From SMWC01 sp045561055 (GTDB lineage: Bacteria; Pseudomonadota; Gammaproteobacteria; Steroidobacterales; Rariloculaceae): a DNA stretch of 64,000 nt. Positions 25,395 through 34,218 of this stretch are shown here, piece after piece. The notes below the pieces were generated by a model. It searched no databases. It was not told the origin of the DNA and saw only the letters and a list, made by a program, of their open reading frames with translations. The stretch's first letter is position 1; each line of letters starts with the position of its first letter. The DNA is taken from assembly GCA_045561055.1 (NCBI GenBank), contig JBJKYL010000013.1:124001-188000 (forward strand). The letters are read 5' to 3'. The translations under genes and the position numbers were made by a program.

Positions 25395-26792
25395 ATGGTC
25401 GAAGCGTTCGCAACAAAAAATCTTTCTCGGGACGCCTCGGACGTCATACGGATACCACCGCATTCTACCGAAGCCGAGCAATCTCTATTGGGCGGTCTAA
25501 TGATAGATCAGCGTGCCTGGGATCAGGTTGCCGATGCTGTTTCTGCCGGCGATTTCTATCGCCATGATCATTGTTTGGTGTTCGAAGCGATTGGGACGCT
25601 AGTCGAACGCGACGAACCTGCCGATGCTGTGACTGTAATCGAGCAATTGGAGCAGGAGGGAGAGCTTGAAGCTGCTGGTGGTCGGGATTACCTAGCACAG
25701 CTTGTTCAGGCAACACCCAGCGCTGCTAATATTCGTGCGTATGCGCAAATTGTTCGGCAGCGAGCAATTCTCAGAGATCTGATTCAAATTGGCGGTGATA
25801 TTGCGGCTAGTGCGCACGAGAGTGAAGGGCGACCCGTCTCAGAACTTGTCGATCTTGCAGAGCAGAAAGTTTTCGACATCGCTGATCGAGGTCAGCGTAC
25901 AGGTCAAGGATTCAGGCAATTGAAAGAAATCGTCTCGGGTTCGATTGACCGGCTCGATACGCTCAGCCGATCCGAAAGCGATATTACTGGGATTCCAACA
26001 GGTTTCGCCATCATGGATGAGAAGACGGCAGGTTTACAGCGGGGAGATCTTGTTGTCGTTGCGGGTCGTCCATCGATGGGAAAAACTGCCTTGGCAATCA
26101 ATATTGCCGAGAACGCCGCTATCGGCCATCAGATACCGACGGCTATCTTTAGTTTGGAGATGTCTGCGGAACAACTGAGTTTTAGGATGATCGGCTCTAT
26201 TGGTCGCGTGGATCAGTCTAAGCTTAGGACTGGCAAGCTTTCGGACGACGACTGGCCACGTGTCAACTCTGCCGTTTCTTTGATGTCGAATGCGCCTATA
26301 TTCATCGACGATGCACCTGCTCTGACGCCAACAGAGCTTCGCGCACGCGCCCGTCGCTTGAAGCGCAGAAACAATCTTGGCTTAATCGTTGTTGACTATC
26401 TGCAGCTCATGCAGGTATCGGGTACGCAAGAGAATCGCGCGACCGAAATTTCTGAGATATCTCGGTCTCTGAAAGCCTTGGCGAAGGAAATTGACGTCCC
26501 TGTTATCGCTTTGTCTCAGCTGAATAGAAGTGTTGAGCAGCGAACCGATAAGCGACCAGTCATGTCGGATCTGCGTGAATCAGGTGCGATTGAACAAGAC
26601 GCCGACGTGATTTTCTTTATCTATAGAGAAGAAGTTTACGATAAAGATACGCCGCGCAAAGGTGTTGCTGATATCATCATTGGTAAGCAGAGGAACGGTC
26701 CAGTGGGGGAATTCCGCCTCACTTTTATGGGCGAGTTCACAAAATTCGAGAACCTCGTGGCAGAGGCTTACGGAGAGGGCGTGTTTAGTTGA
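25395..26792 (+). CDS. dnaB: Replicative DNA helicase DnaB
   Basis: DnaB is the hexameric 5'-3' helicase of the replication fork. The 465-residue protein has the N-terminal primase-interaction domain (PPHSTEAEQSLLGGLM) and the RecA-like domain with Walker A GRPSMGKTALA (near 222), FSLEMSAEQL, Walker B LIVVDYLQLM and the C-terminal KQRNGPVG motif. No intein is present. alr, which often sits between dnaB and radA, is absent; instead there are 240 non-coding bases. Confidence 0.98.
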   Translation: MVEAFATKNLSRDASDVIRIPPHSTEAEQSLLGGLMIDQRAWDQVADAVSAGDFYRHDHCLVFEAIGTLVERDEPADAVTVIEQLEQEGELEAAGGRDYLAQLVQATPSAANIRAYAQIVRQRAILRDLIQIGGDIAASAHESEGRPVSELVDLAEQKVFDIADRGQRTGQGFRQLKEIVSGSIDRLDTLSRSESDITGIPTGFAIMDEKTAGLQRGDLVVVAGRPSMGKTALAINIAENAAIGHQIPTAIFSLEMSAEQLSFRMIGSIGRVDQSKLRTGKLSDDDWPRVNSAVSLMSNAPIFIDDAPALTPTELRARARRLKRRNNLGLIVVDYLQLMQVSGTQENRATEISEISRSLKALAKEIDVPVIALSQLNRSVEQRTDKRPVMSDLRESGAIEQDADVIFFIYREEVYDKDTPRKGVADIIIGKQRNGPVGEFRLTFMGEFTKFENLVAEAYGEGVFS

Positions 26793-26924
26793 TCTGGTCT
26801 AGAACCTCTTTGGGATAGAACACATCATTTTTGCGTCGTTAGGCTTGAGTTCCGATAGCCTGCCAAAATAACGCGTGCGCCTCATTTGCGCTGCTGCCTT
26901 TTGTTTCTGGGTGAAAAGCATATT

Positions 26925-26954
26925 GTCGTGTCGGGTTGAACCCTGCGCGATAAT
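26925..26954 (+). promoter_or_regulatory. Possible radA promoter
   Basis: TTGTCG (26925-26930) and GATAAT (26949-26954) are separated by 18 bases, upstream of an inverted repeat and the radA start. Each matches consensus in four or five positions. Confidence 0.35.
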
Positions 26955-26961
26955 GTGGACC

Positions 26962-26981
26962 TTGTGAAAAGAAAATCACAA
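26962..26981. promoter_or_regulatory. Inverted repeat in the radA leader
   Basis: TTGTGA (26962-26967) and TCACAA (26976-26981) are separated by eight A/G bases. The arms look like CRP/FNR half-sites, but the spacing is eight rather than six, so I do not assign a regulator. Confidence 0.35.
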
Positions 26982-27034
26982 TTTTCCGTATTTTGGTGCC
27001 AAGGTATCGTGTTAGTAGGTGCTATCCTGCGCAT

Positions 27035-28390
27035 ATGACTAAGACGAAGCGGATATATATCTGTGACGGTTGCGGTGCCCAGCACTTGAAGTGGCAAGGC
27101 CAGTGTCCAGACTGCGGAGCCTGGAACGCGTTGTCGGAGACCCGTGATATCAGTGGTCGTAAACGACTACCTAGCGTCATTGCGAGCGATTCTCATATGA
27201 AGCGACTCGATCAGGTCGATGTGACTGATGTCGAGCGCATGGGTAGCGGTCTAGCGGAACTCGACCGGGTGCTCGGTGGCGGCTTGGTGCCAGGCTCAGT
27301 AGTTTTGATTGGTGGCGATCCCGGAATTGGAAAATCAACTTTGTTGCTGAGTGCTGTGGCAAACGTTAGCGAGTCACGTCCTGCCTGTTACGTAACAGGT
27401 GAAGAATCGTTAGATCAGATTGGTATGCGCGCTGAACGTTTGTCTGTGAGTAAAGCAATAGTGGATTTGCTGGCTGAGACTAGTGTTGAGGTAATCATTA
27501 GTCAGCTTAAGTTAGCACCACCAAGTTTGTTAGTTATCGACTCTATTCAGACGTTATATAGCGACCAGCTAGAGTCGGCGCCTGGCTCGGTTAGTCAGTT
27601 ACGTGAATGCACAGCCCAGTTAGTGCATTTCGCTAAGCATGCGAGTGTTACGACAGTTCTCGTTGGTCATGTGACTAAAGAAGGAACGCTTGCTGGTCCG
27701 AGAGTTCTAGAGCACATGGTGGATACTGTGTTGTATTTTCAAAGTGATCTTGGTAGTCGTTTTCGGGTTATCAGAGCCGTAAAGAACCGTTTTGGTGCGG
27801 CTAATGAACTCGGTTTCTTCGTGATGAGCGAGCAGGGTTTCAAGGAAGTAAAAAACCCTTCTGCAATTTTCCTCGCAAGGCGAATATCGCCTGTGCCCGG
27901 AAGTGTCACCTTGGTTACCCGCGAGAGTAGCCGTCCGTTGCTCGTCGAGGTGCAGGCGTTAGTTGACGAGAGTAATAGCGGTCATTCGCGCCGTGTAGCA
28001 CAGGGTTTAGACTCGCAACGGTTAGGATTGTTGCTAGCAGTCCTGCACCGCCACTGCGGTATAGCATTAAGTCACAGCGATGTGTTCGCCAACGTTGTAG
28101 GCGGCCTCAAGATAGCTGAAACTGCAATTGATCTCCCGGTGACGCTAGCTTTATTATCGAGTTTTTACGAGCGTGCGTTACCTGAAGATCTCGTGGTGTT
28201 TGGTGAGATTGGATTAACTGGTGAAGTCCGTCCAATACCTTTCGGCGAAGAACGATTGGCCGAAGCACGTAAACATGGGTTCACGCGTGCGCTTATACCT
28301 CGCGGTAATCGACCGGAGGAAGGCGTCAAGGGAATGGAAGTGATCGCGGTTGAGCGTTTGAGTCAGGCGCTCGATGTCGCTTTCCCATAA
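27035..28390 (+). CDS. radA: DNA repair protein RadA
   Basis: RadA (Sms) is a RecA-like branch-migration ATPase used in recombination repair. The 451-residue protein has the N-terminal zinc finger CDGCGAQHLKWQGQCPDCG, Walker A GGDPGIGKST (near residue 88), the RadA-specific KNRFG motif and a C-terminal Lon-like domain. I chose the ATG at 27035 because it gives the family N-terminus; an upstream in-frame GTG at 26993 adds 14 unconserved residues. Confidence 0.96.
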   Translation: MTKTKRIYICDGCGAQHLKWQGQCPDCGAWNALSETRDISGRKRLPSVIASDSHMKRLDQVDVTDVERMGSGLAELDRVLGGGLVPGSVVLIGGDPGIGKSTLLLSAVANVSESRPACYVTGEESLDQIGMRAERLSVSKAIVDLLAETSVEVIISQLKLAPPSLLVIDSIQTLYSDQLESAPGSVSQLRECTAQLVHFAKHASVTTVLVGHVTKEGTLAGPRVLEHMVDTVLYFQSDLGSRFRVIRAVKNRFGAANELGFFVMSEQGFKEVKNPSAIFLARRISPVPGSVTLVTRESSRPLLVEVQALVDESNSGHSRRVAQGLDSQRLGLLLAVLHRHCGIALSHSDVFANVVGGLKIAETAIDLPVTLALLSSFYERALPEDLVVFGEIGLTGEVRPIPFGEERLAEARKHGFTRALIPRGNRPEEGVKGMEVIAVERLSQALDVAFP

Positions 28391-28428
28391 CTATTGGCGG
28401 TTTAAGGATTCCGACATTATTATGGAGC

Positions 28429-29706
28429 CTATTGTGTTTCCGCAATTTTCTTTGGAACTAAAACGCGGACTTTCTTGATTGCATGCTCAGTCGCGTCGAG
28501 AATCTCGATCGGGTAGGTGGCAACTGTTAGTTTTGTTCCCGATGCGGGAATTGTTTCGAGCTGTTCGACTATTAGCCCGTTCAGTGTCTTTGGCCCATTG
28601 GTTGGTAAATTCCAGTTCATGAGTCGATTTAATTGTCGCACGTTTGAACCCGCATCGACAACGAAGCTATCGTCACTCTCGCGAAAAATATCAGGGGTTT
28701 CCGGTCCTGGATCGGAGCCGAATTCGCCGACAATCTCGCGAACGATATCCTCGGTAGTGATAAGTCCCTGGACATCGCCATATTCATCTACAACCAGTGC
28801 TACGCGATGTTTCAAACGCTCGAAACTAGCGAGTTGAATGTGTAGCGGTGTACCTTCAGGTGCGTAAAAGGGTTCATTAGTTTTGTCTAGGAGTATTGTT
28901 TCTGTTAGCGTGCCGTTGGTGAGATGACTTAGAATATTTTTTATACGTACGATACCAATAATATTGTCGATATCACCCCGAAAAACGGGTAGCCGGCTAT
29001 AACGACTGCTCTGAATAATCTCTAGATTATCTTCCCATGGTTCGTCGACGTCGATGGCGTCGATTTCCTGCCGCGACACCATAATATCGTCCACGCCGAC
29101 GTCTTCGAGATCTAGAATTCTGAGTAACATACGCTGATGCCGGTCTGGGATTAAAGCTCGCGCTTCGGTGACAATTGTTCGCAATTCGGCTGTACTCAAG
29201 TCGTTAGAGCTATCGTGGGCGTTATGTGCCCCGAACAGCCGCAATAAACCATTCGCCATGAGGTTGATCAGCCAGACCATCGGGTAGGCTAGTTTCATTA
29301 GCGGGTAGTAAATCAGGGCTGCGGGTAAGGCGAACTGGGCCGGATTTCTAGCCGCGATCGTCTTTGGTGCTACTTCCGCGAAAATCAGCACGACAATGGT
29401 TAGAATCATTGTGCCCACGAAGATTGCTGACTCCCCGCCAATTCTAATGGAGATAACAGTTACCAACGCTGCTGCCGAGAGATTTACAGCGTTGTTACCT
29501 ATCAAAATAAGTCCGATTAGACGATCGGGTTGCTGGAGGAGAATTTCAGTCAGTTTTGCTGCGCGTTGCCCAGACCTTGCCCGATGCCGCAGCCGATATC
29601 GGTTGAGGCGCATGAGCGCGGTTTCTGTACTAGCAAAGAATGCCGAAAGAAAAAGTAGGATAATTAGAAGAGCAAATAATAGCTCTAAGGGAACGTCGTC
29701 ACTCAA
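28429..29706 (-). CDS. CNNM/CBS-domain membrane protein (CorC/HlyC family)
   Basis: A 425-residue inner-membrane protein. Residues about 1-160 form the DUF21/CNNM domain (SAFFASTETALMRLNRYRL, FAEVAPKTIAARNP). Two CBS domains follow around residues 200-330 (SRYSRLPVF, VALVVDEYGDVQGLIT), then the CorC_HlyC transporter-associated domain. Homologues (CorB, YfjD, MpfA) take part in magnesium or cobalt efflux, but a specific ion cannot be assigned. Translation starts at TTG. It is divergent from ffh, next to which such genes are often found; the usual ypjD/ccsA-like neighbour is missing. Confidence 0.9.
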   Translation of the reverse strand: MSDDVPLELLFALLIILLFLSAFFASTETALMRLNRYRLRHRARSGQRAAKLTEILLQQPDRLIGLILIGNNAVNLSAAALVTVISIRIGGESAIFVGTMILTIVVLIFAEVAPKTIAARNPAQFALPAALIYYPLMKLAYPMVWLINLMANGLLRLFGAHNAHDSSNDLSTAELRTIVTEARALIPDRHQRMLLRILDLEDVGVDDIMVSRQEIDAIDVDEPWEDNLEIIQSSRYSRLPVFRGDIDNIIGIVRIKNILSHLTNGTLTETILLDKTNEPFYAPEGTPLHIQLASFERLKHRVALVVDEYGDVQGLITTEDIVREIVGEFGSDPGPETPDIFRESDDSFVVDAGSNVRQLNRLMNWNLPTNGPKTLNGLIVEQLETIPASGTKLTVATYPIEILDATEHAIKKVRVLVPKKIAETQ

Positions 29707-29878
29707 GTATTGTGGTCCTCCTGTTACAAAAGATAAGCCTAGACTGAACGAATGTTTAAGTGGGTGTCAAGGCTTTAGCGCGATGATCTGACAAATCGCC
29801 GATTTTTTTGCTGTTTTAAGGGTAATATGGTCATGTTAGGCTAAGCTAAATCTTCTTCGAAGACTACTCCAAGATCCC

Positions 29879-31237
29879 ATGTTTCGCTCAATCTCTGATC
29901 GCCTCAGCAAAACTCTTTCCCGCGTGACCGGTCGCGGTCGTATTACCGAAGATAATATCCGGGATACGGTACGCCAAATTCGTATGGCGCTACTTGAAGC
30001 AGATGTGGCGCTGCCAGTCACGAAGGCCTTTATTGAACGTGTACGTAAGCGTGCGCTCGGCGAAGAAATTACAAAAAGCCTTAATCCGGGTCAGGCCTTC
30101 GTGAAGATTGTTCACGATGAACTTGTTGTTGTGCTTGGAGGGGATACTGTAGAGATAGTTCGTCAAGCTAACCCGACTGTTATTATGCTAGTTGGGCTAC
30201 AGGGGGCTGGAAAGACGACAACCGCCGCGAAGCTAGCTAAATATCTGGCTGGTAACCGTGGCAATGAAATGCTTTTGGTGAGCACGGATGTTTATCGGCC
30301 GGCTGCTAGGGAACAGTTGGCGAAGCTCGCAGACAATCTTGGTATGGACATTGCTGTCTGTGAATTAAGTTCGCCGATAGATATAGCTGTTGCGGCGCTG
30401 GCTCAAGCGCATCGTGATAAGTATCGCTGGTTGATTGTCGATACGGCGGGACGCTTACATGTCGACGCAGATATGATGGCGGAGGCAAAGGAACTGCACG
30501 CGGCGATCTCACCGCACGAGACGCTGTTTGTGCTTGATGCGATGGGCGGCCAGGATGTCGTTAACTCGGTCTCAGCTTTCCACGAAGCATTGCCGCTTAC
30601 GGGAGTTATTGCGACTAAAGCTGATGGTGATGCGCGTAGCGGTGGAATTTTATCAGTTCGGGAAGTGACGGGTTTGCCGGTTAAACTTCTAGGTACGGGT
30701 GAAAAACTTGATGCGCTTGAAGCCTTTGATCCGCAGCGCATGGCGTCGAGAATCCTTGGTATGGGTGACGTTGTCGGATTTGTCGAGACTGTCCAGCGAA
30801 ATGTGGATCAGAACGCTGTAGAGCGAGTAGCGGCAAAGGTAAGTCGTGGTGGGCGGATGAATCTTGAAGATTTTCGTTCGCAACTCAAGCAGTTGAAAAA
30901 TTTCGATGGTATGAATTCACTGCTCGACAGTTTCCCAAGCATAAATGCAGCTACTATGCAGACTGGCCTACAAGAGTCTCAAATCCGGCGCCAAATAGGT
31001 ATTATCGATGCGATGACTCCAGCGGAACGCCGCCGGCCGGAACTTGTTAGCGGTTCGCGGAAGCGCCGGATAGCGCAGGGTTCGGGGCTTCAGGTTCAGG
31101 ACGTAACCCGGTTGCTAAAACAACACCGGCAACTCACGAAGATAATGAAACGGGCCTCCAAACCGGCCGGTATGAAACAGCTCCTGGGCGAGCTACATGG
31201 CTACCAGGGACGCCCGCCGCAGAGAGGCAGACGTTGA
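29879..31237 (+). CDS. ffh: Signal recognition particle protein Ffh
   Basis: Ffh binds 4.5S RNA and signal sequences to deliver membrane proteins to FtsY. The 452-residue protein has the N domain, the G domain with GLQGAGKTTTAAKLA (near residue 107), DTAGR and TKADGDARSGG, and a C-terminal M domain. The M domain is only moderately methionine-rich here, with a GSGLQVQDVTRLLKQ RNA-binding motif. The 4.5S RNA gene is not in this window. Confidence 0.97.
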   Translation: MFRSISDRLSKTLSRVTGRGRITEDNIRDTVRQIRMALLEADVALPVTKAFIERVRKRALGEEITKSLNPGQAFVKIVHDELVVVLGGDTVEIVRQANPTVIMLVGLQGAGKTTTAAKLAKYLAGNRGNEMLLVSTDVYRPAAREQLAKLADNLGMDIAVCELSSPIDIAVAALAQAHRDKYRWLIVDTAGRLHVDADMMAEAKELHAAISPHETLFVLDAMGGQDVVNSVSAFHEALPLTGVIATKADGDARSGGILSVREVTGLPVKLLGTGEKLDALEAFDPQRMASRILGMGDVVGFVETVQRNVDQNAVERVAAKVSRGGRMNLEDFRSQLKQLKNFDGMNSLLDSFPSINAATMQTGLQESQIRRQIGIIDAMTPAERRRPELVSGSRKRRIAQGSGLQVQDVTRLLKQHRQLTKIMKRASKPAGMKQLLGELHGYQGRPPQRGRR

Positions 31238-31265
31238 TTGTCAGCAAATTAGGTAGCAAGGAACC

Positions 31266-31293
31266 TTCACTTATCTGTTAATTTCGGTAGAAT
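31266..31293 (+). promoter_or_regulatory. Probable promoter of the rpsP operon
   Basis: TTCACT (31266-31271) and TAGAAT (31288-31293) are 16 bases apart. A transcript would start near 31300, just before the hairpin in the leader. Confidence 0.45.
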
Positions 31294-31306
31294 TCGCACT
31301 TTCCCG

Positions 31307-31338
31307 AGCGGTTGTTATTTATGACCGCTTTAGTTTTT
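31307..31338 (+). terminator. Hairpin plus T-run between ffh and rpsP
   Basis: AGCGGT (31307-31312) pairs with ACCGCT (31324-31329) around an 11-base loop, followed by TTAGTTTTT. It may end ffh transcription or act as an attenuator for rpsP, since it lies downstream of the predicted rpsP promoter. Confidence 0.4.
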
Positions 31339-31364
31339 GAATAGATTTCAACGAGTATATGTCT

Positions 31365-31619
31365 ATGGTTACTATCCGGTTATCTCGGGGTGGCGCGAAG
31401 AAGCGACCGTTTTATCATATTGTTGTAACCGATAGCCGTAATCGTCGTGACGGCCGCTACATCGAGCGACTAGGGTACTTCAACCCGATCGCGGCGGGCG
31501 GAGAGCGTAAACTTAAGCTCGATCTGGAACGGGCTGACTATTGGGTATCTCAGGGCGCACAAACGTCTGACCGCGTTGCCAATTTAGTGAAACAGGCACG
31601 GGGCAGCAAGGTGGCCTAG
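31365..31619 (+). CDS. rpsP: 30S ribosomal protein S16
   Basis: An 84-residue S16 opening MVTIRLSRGGAKKRPFYHIV, with the usual SRNRRDGRYIERLGYFNP. The ATG at 31365 matches the family start; an ATG two codons upstream at 31359 is also possible. It is the first gene of the rpsP-rimM-trmD-rplS operon. Confidence 0.97.
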   Translation: MVTIRLSRGGAKKRPFYHIVVTDSRNRRDGRYIERLGYFNPIAAGGERKLKLDLERADYWVSQGAQTSDRVANLVKQARGSKVA

Positions 31620-31648
31620 TTAGGGCGTAGGCCCGAGGAGCAACCGCA

Positions 31649-32161
31649 GTGAGCGGGGTGTCTCACCAACTGGTAACACTAGGCCATATAAATGGCCTTC
31701 TCGGCGTTAAAGGTTGGGTCAAGGTTTTTTCGTATACCGATCCTCGAGATGAAATTATCAGTTTTGAGACGTGGATTTTACGTAGTGGTGATGATGAAAA
31801 GATTCTTGAGATCGAAGAGGGCAAGAATCACGGACGTTCAGTAGTAGCGAAGCTGAAAAACGTTGACACTAGAGACAAGGCAAGGGAATTAGTCGGCGCG
31901 GAGGTTGCGGTCGAACGGGCAGCGCTCGCGTCGTGTGATCCCGGGGAGTACTACTGGACCGACCTCGAGGGTATGGAAGTTGTCACGAGTTCCGGACAAA
32001 TTCTTGGACGTCTGGATTATTTGTTCGAGACGGGTGGTCACGACGTGATGGTAGTTGTCGGAGATCGGCGGCGGCTGATACCCTTTGTAGAAGGAAAAGT
32101 TGTGCAGGAAGTAGAGCTAGAGCAACGTCTATTAGTTGTGAATTGGGACCCAACGTACTAG
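31649..32161 (+). CDS. rimM: 16S rRNA processing protein RimM
   Basis: RimM binds S19 and helps assemble the 30S head. The 170-residue protein has the N-terminal beta-barrel with LGHINGLLGVKGWVKVFSYTDP and the PRC-barrel with EYYWTDLEGMEV and LIPFVEGKVV. Length is normal. The start is GTG, preceded by GAGGAGCAACC. It is 29 bases after rpsP and 17 before trmD. Confidence 0.96.
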   Translation: MSGVSHQLVTLGHINGLLGVKGWVKVFSYTDPRDEIISFETWILRSGDDEKILEIEEGKNHGRSVVAKLKNVDTRDKARELVGAEVAVERAALASCDPGEYYWTDLEGMEVVTSSGQILGRLDYLFETGGHDVMVVVGDRRRLIPFVEGKVVQEVELEQRLLVVNWDPTY

Positions 32162-32178
32162 TTATCTAGAGGTTCGAA

Positions 32179-32940
32179 ATGTTTCAGATCAGCATCGTGT
32201 CGTTGCTTCCTGAGATTGTAGAGCCGGTTACCCAACATGGTGTGATCGGTAGGGCTCGCGCGAAAGGGTTGATCGATGTCGTGCAGGTCTCGCCGCGGGA
32301 CTTTGTTTCCGATATTCATCGTACAGTGGACGATCGGCCTTACGGTGGTGGCCCGGGTATGGTACTGAAATACGAACCGTTGCGTGATGCTATACACCAA
32401 TCGCGGCGTGAACTCCCAGCAGGAAGCCGGGAGTTCGTACTTAGTGCCCAGGGTCGGGTCTTCGACCAAGCACTAGCTATGGAAATTGCGTCGGGTTCCG
32501 GATTATTGTTGGTTGCGGGGCGATATGAGGGGCTGGATGAGAGAATTGTTGCAAAAGAAGTCGAGGAAGAATTATCTTTAGGCGATTTTGTACTCAGTGG
32601 AGGCGAATTAGCAGCAGCGGTCGTTATTGATGCGGTCGCCCGGCTTCTTCCTGGCGTGCTCGGCCACAAGGATTCTTCTCGGGAAGATTCGTTTGTGACT
32701 GGACTACTGGATTATCCTCAGTACACTCGTCCTGAGGTAGTTGATGGTCTTGGCGTTCCAGAGGTGTTAGTTCAGGGGCATCACGAAGCGATAAGGCGGT
32801 GGCGCCTAAAGCAGGCGCTTGGAAGGACCTGGATGCGCCGACCGCAATTGTTGGAAGATAGAGGTTTGACGCCGGAGGAGAAAAATCTTCTGGACGAATT
32901 TATAGATGAACACAGCGAGATAGATACTATCGACGTTTAA
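32179..32940 (+). CDS. trmD: tRNA (guanine-37 N1)-methyltransferase
   Basis: TrmD methylates G37 next to the anticodon to prevent frameshifting. The 253-residue SPOUT-family protein has SPRDF, the DDRPYGGGPGMV motif, AGRYEGLDERI and the trefoil-knot sequence LGDFVLSGGELAA. Length and motifs are standard. It is the third gene in the rpsP operon. Confidence 0.97.
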   Translation: MFQISIVSLLPEIVEPVTQHGVIGRARAKGLIDVVQVSPRDFVSDIHRTVDDRPYGGGPGMVLKYEPLRDAIHQSRRELPAGSREFVLSAQGRVFDQALAMEIASGSGLLLVAGRYEGLDERIVAKEVEEELSLGDFVLSGGELAAAVVIDAVARLLPGVLGHKDSSREDSFVTGLLDYPQYTRPEVVDGLGVPEVLVQGHHEAIRRWRLKQALGRTWMRRPQLLEDRGLTPEEKNLLDEFIDEHSEIDTIDV

Positions 32941-32950
32941 GGATGAATCA

Positions 32951-33295
32951 ATGTCCAAAGTAATCGATGAGATTGAGCAAGAACAACTCAAGACTGATGT
33001 CCCTCATTTTTCGCCTGGCGATACAGTCATCGTTCAGGTTAGAGTAAAGGAAGGTGAACGGGAGAGGCTTCAGGCCTATGAGGGGGTAGTAATTGCTAAG
33101 CGTAACCGTGGCCTTAATTCGGCATTCACCGTGCGTAAGATTTCCCACGGTGAAGGGGTAGAGCGCGTATTTCAAACGCATAGTCCGGCCGTCGCGAATA
33201 TCACAGTCAAACGCCGTGGTGTTGTGCGACGTGCGAAGCTCTATTATCTTCGCGAGCGTAGCGGTAAATCAGCGCGAATTAAGGAAAAGCTTTAA
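32951..33295 (+). CDS. rplS: 50S ribosomal protein L19
   Basis: A 114-residue L19 located at the 30S-50S interface. The family features GDTVIVQVRVKEGERERLQ and YEGVVIAKRNRGLNSAFTVRK are present, and the end LYYLRERSGKSARIKEKL is typical. The gene is ten bases after trmD. Confidence 0.97.
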   Translation: MSKVIDEIEQEQLKTDVPHFSPGDTVIVQVRVKEGERERLQAYEGVVIAKRNRGLNSAFTVRKISHGEGVERVFQTHSPAVANITVKRRGVVRRAKLYYLRERSGKSARIKEKL

Positions 33296-33331
33296 TCAGG
33301 AGGGGCGGGGTACGCTGCTGATGTTAGTCTG

Positions 33332-34207
33332 ATGGCATGCCTTTCTAGAGGTTTTCTAAGCAGGGGTAGTGTGTTGTTGTTGGCTGCGGTACCCCTGTTC
33401 GGTTCTAGTGGCTGCATTGTGTCAGCCGTTAGTGGAGTTGCGGCAGACACCCTTTCCGCTGTGATTCTTAACCAGGACGATCCAGCGATAGTTGGTGCCG
33501 GCCTTCCCGCCTATCTACTTATCGTTGACGGACTTATTATCGATAATCCTGAAAACTCCGGGCTTCTCGCCGCAGGCGCGCAGCTATTCGCACTCTATGG
33601 CTCGCGATTCGCCAATGATGAAAATCATGGTGCGATATTGACCGCTAAGGCTCGTCGTTACGGTGAACGTGCAATTTGTATCGACTATCCGCCTTCCTGC
33701 AATTGGTCGAATCTAGAGTACGATCTTTTTGTTACCGAAATCGGTAATATCGATGAGGAACGTGTCGAGTTGCTTTATGCCTATGCTGTTAGTTGGTTGA
33801 GTCATCTAGATGCTACAAGCGCTGACTGGAGTGCCGTGGGCGAGTTGCCTTGGGTTCATGCTGCGATGGGGCGTTTACTTGAAATCGATGAAACTTATGA
33901 CAATGGTGGGGTGCATGTTTATCTCGGTATTTTGAACTCTCTACGGCCTCCGGCGTTTGGTGGACGTCCCGATATCGCGAGGGCACATTTTGAAAGAGCT
34001 ATTGAAATGAGTAACGGGGAAGATTTGTCCGCAAAGGTAGAATTCGCACGCCGTTATTGTCGAATGATGTTCGATCAAGAGTTACATGATAGATTGCTAA
34101 GAGAAGTCATTCTCGCTCCAGCTGAGGTACCCGGGCGCACGCTGCTAAACGTGCTTGCGAAACGGGATGCCGAAGCGCTCCTAGCCTCCTCTGCGGACTA
34201 CTTTTAG
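33332..34207 (+). CDS. TatT-type lipoprotein associated with a TRAP transporter
   Basis: The 291-residue protein has a signal peptide with lipobox GSSGC (Cys28), so it is probably a periplasmic lipoprotein. The rest is helical with TPR-like repeats, including a region around RPDIARAHFERAIEMSNGEDL. It matches the TatT family of TPR proteins that trimerise and associate with DctP-type binding proteins in TPAT transporters (Treponema Tp0956/Tp0957 is the studied pair). The gene lies 11 bases before a dctP-like gene, followed by dctQ and dctM, which is the TPAT order. Assignment is by pattern and context. Confidence 0.85.
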   Translation: MACLSRGFLSRGSVLLLAAVPLFGSSGCIVSAVSGVAADTLSAVILNQDDPAIVGAGLPAYLLIVDGLIIDNPENSGLLAAGAQLFALYGSRFANDENHGAILTAKARRYGERAICIDYPPSCNWSNLEYDLFVTEIGNIDEERVELLYAYAVSWLSHLDATSADWSAVGELPWVHAAMGRLLEIDETYDNGGVHVYLGILNSLRPPAFGGRPDIARAHFERAIEMSNGEDLSAKVEFARRYCRMMFDQELHDRLLREVILAPAEVPGRTLLNVLAKRDAEALLASSADYF

Positions 34208-34218
34208 TAAGTTTTACG

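Noticed and set aside
25004..25447. Minus-strand frame of 147 codons opposite rplI
   Set aside because: Antisense of L9 and the dnaB start; composition is that of a shadow frame.
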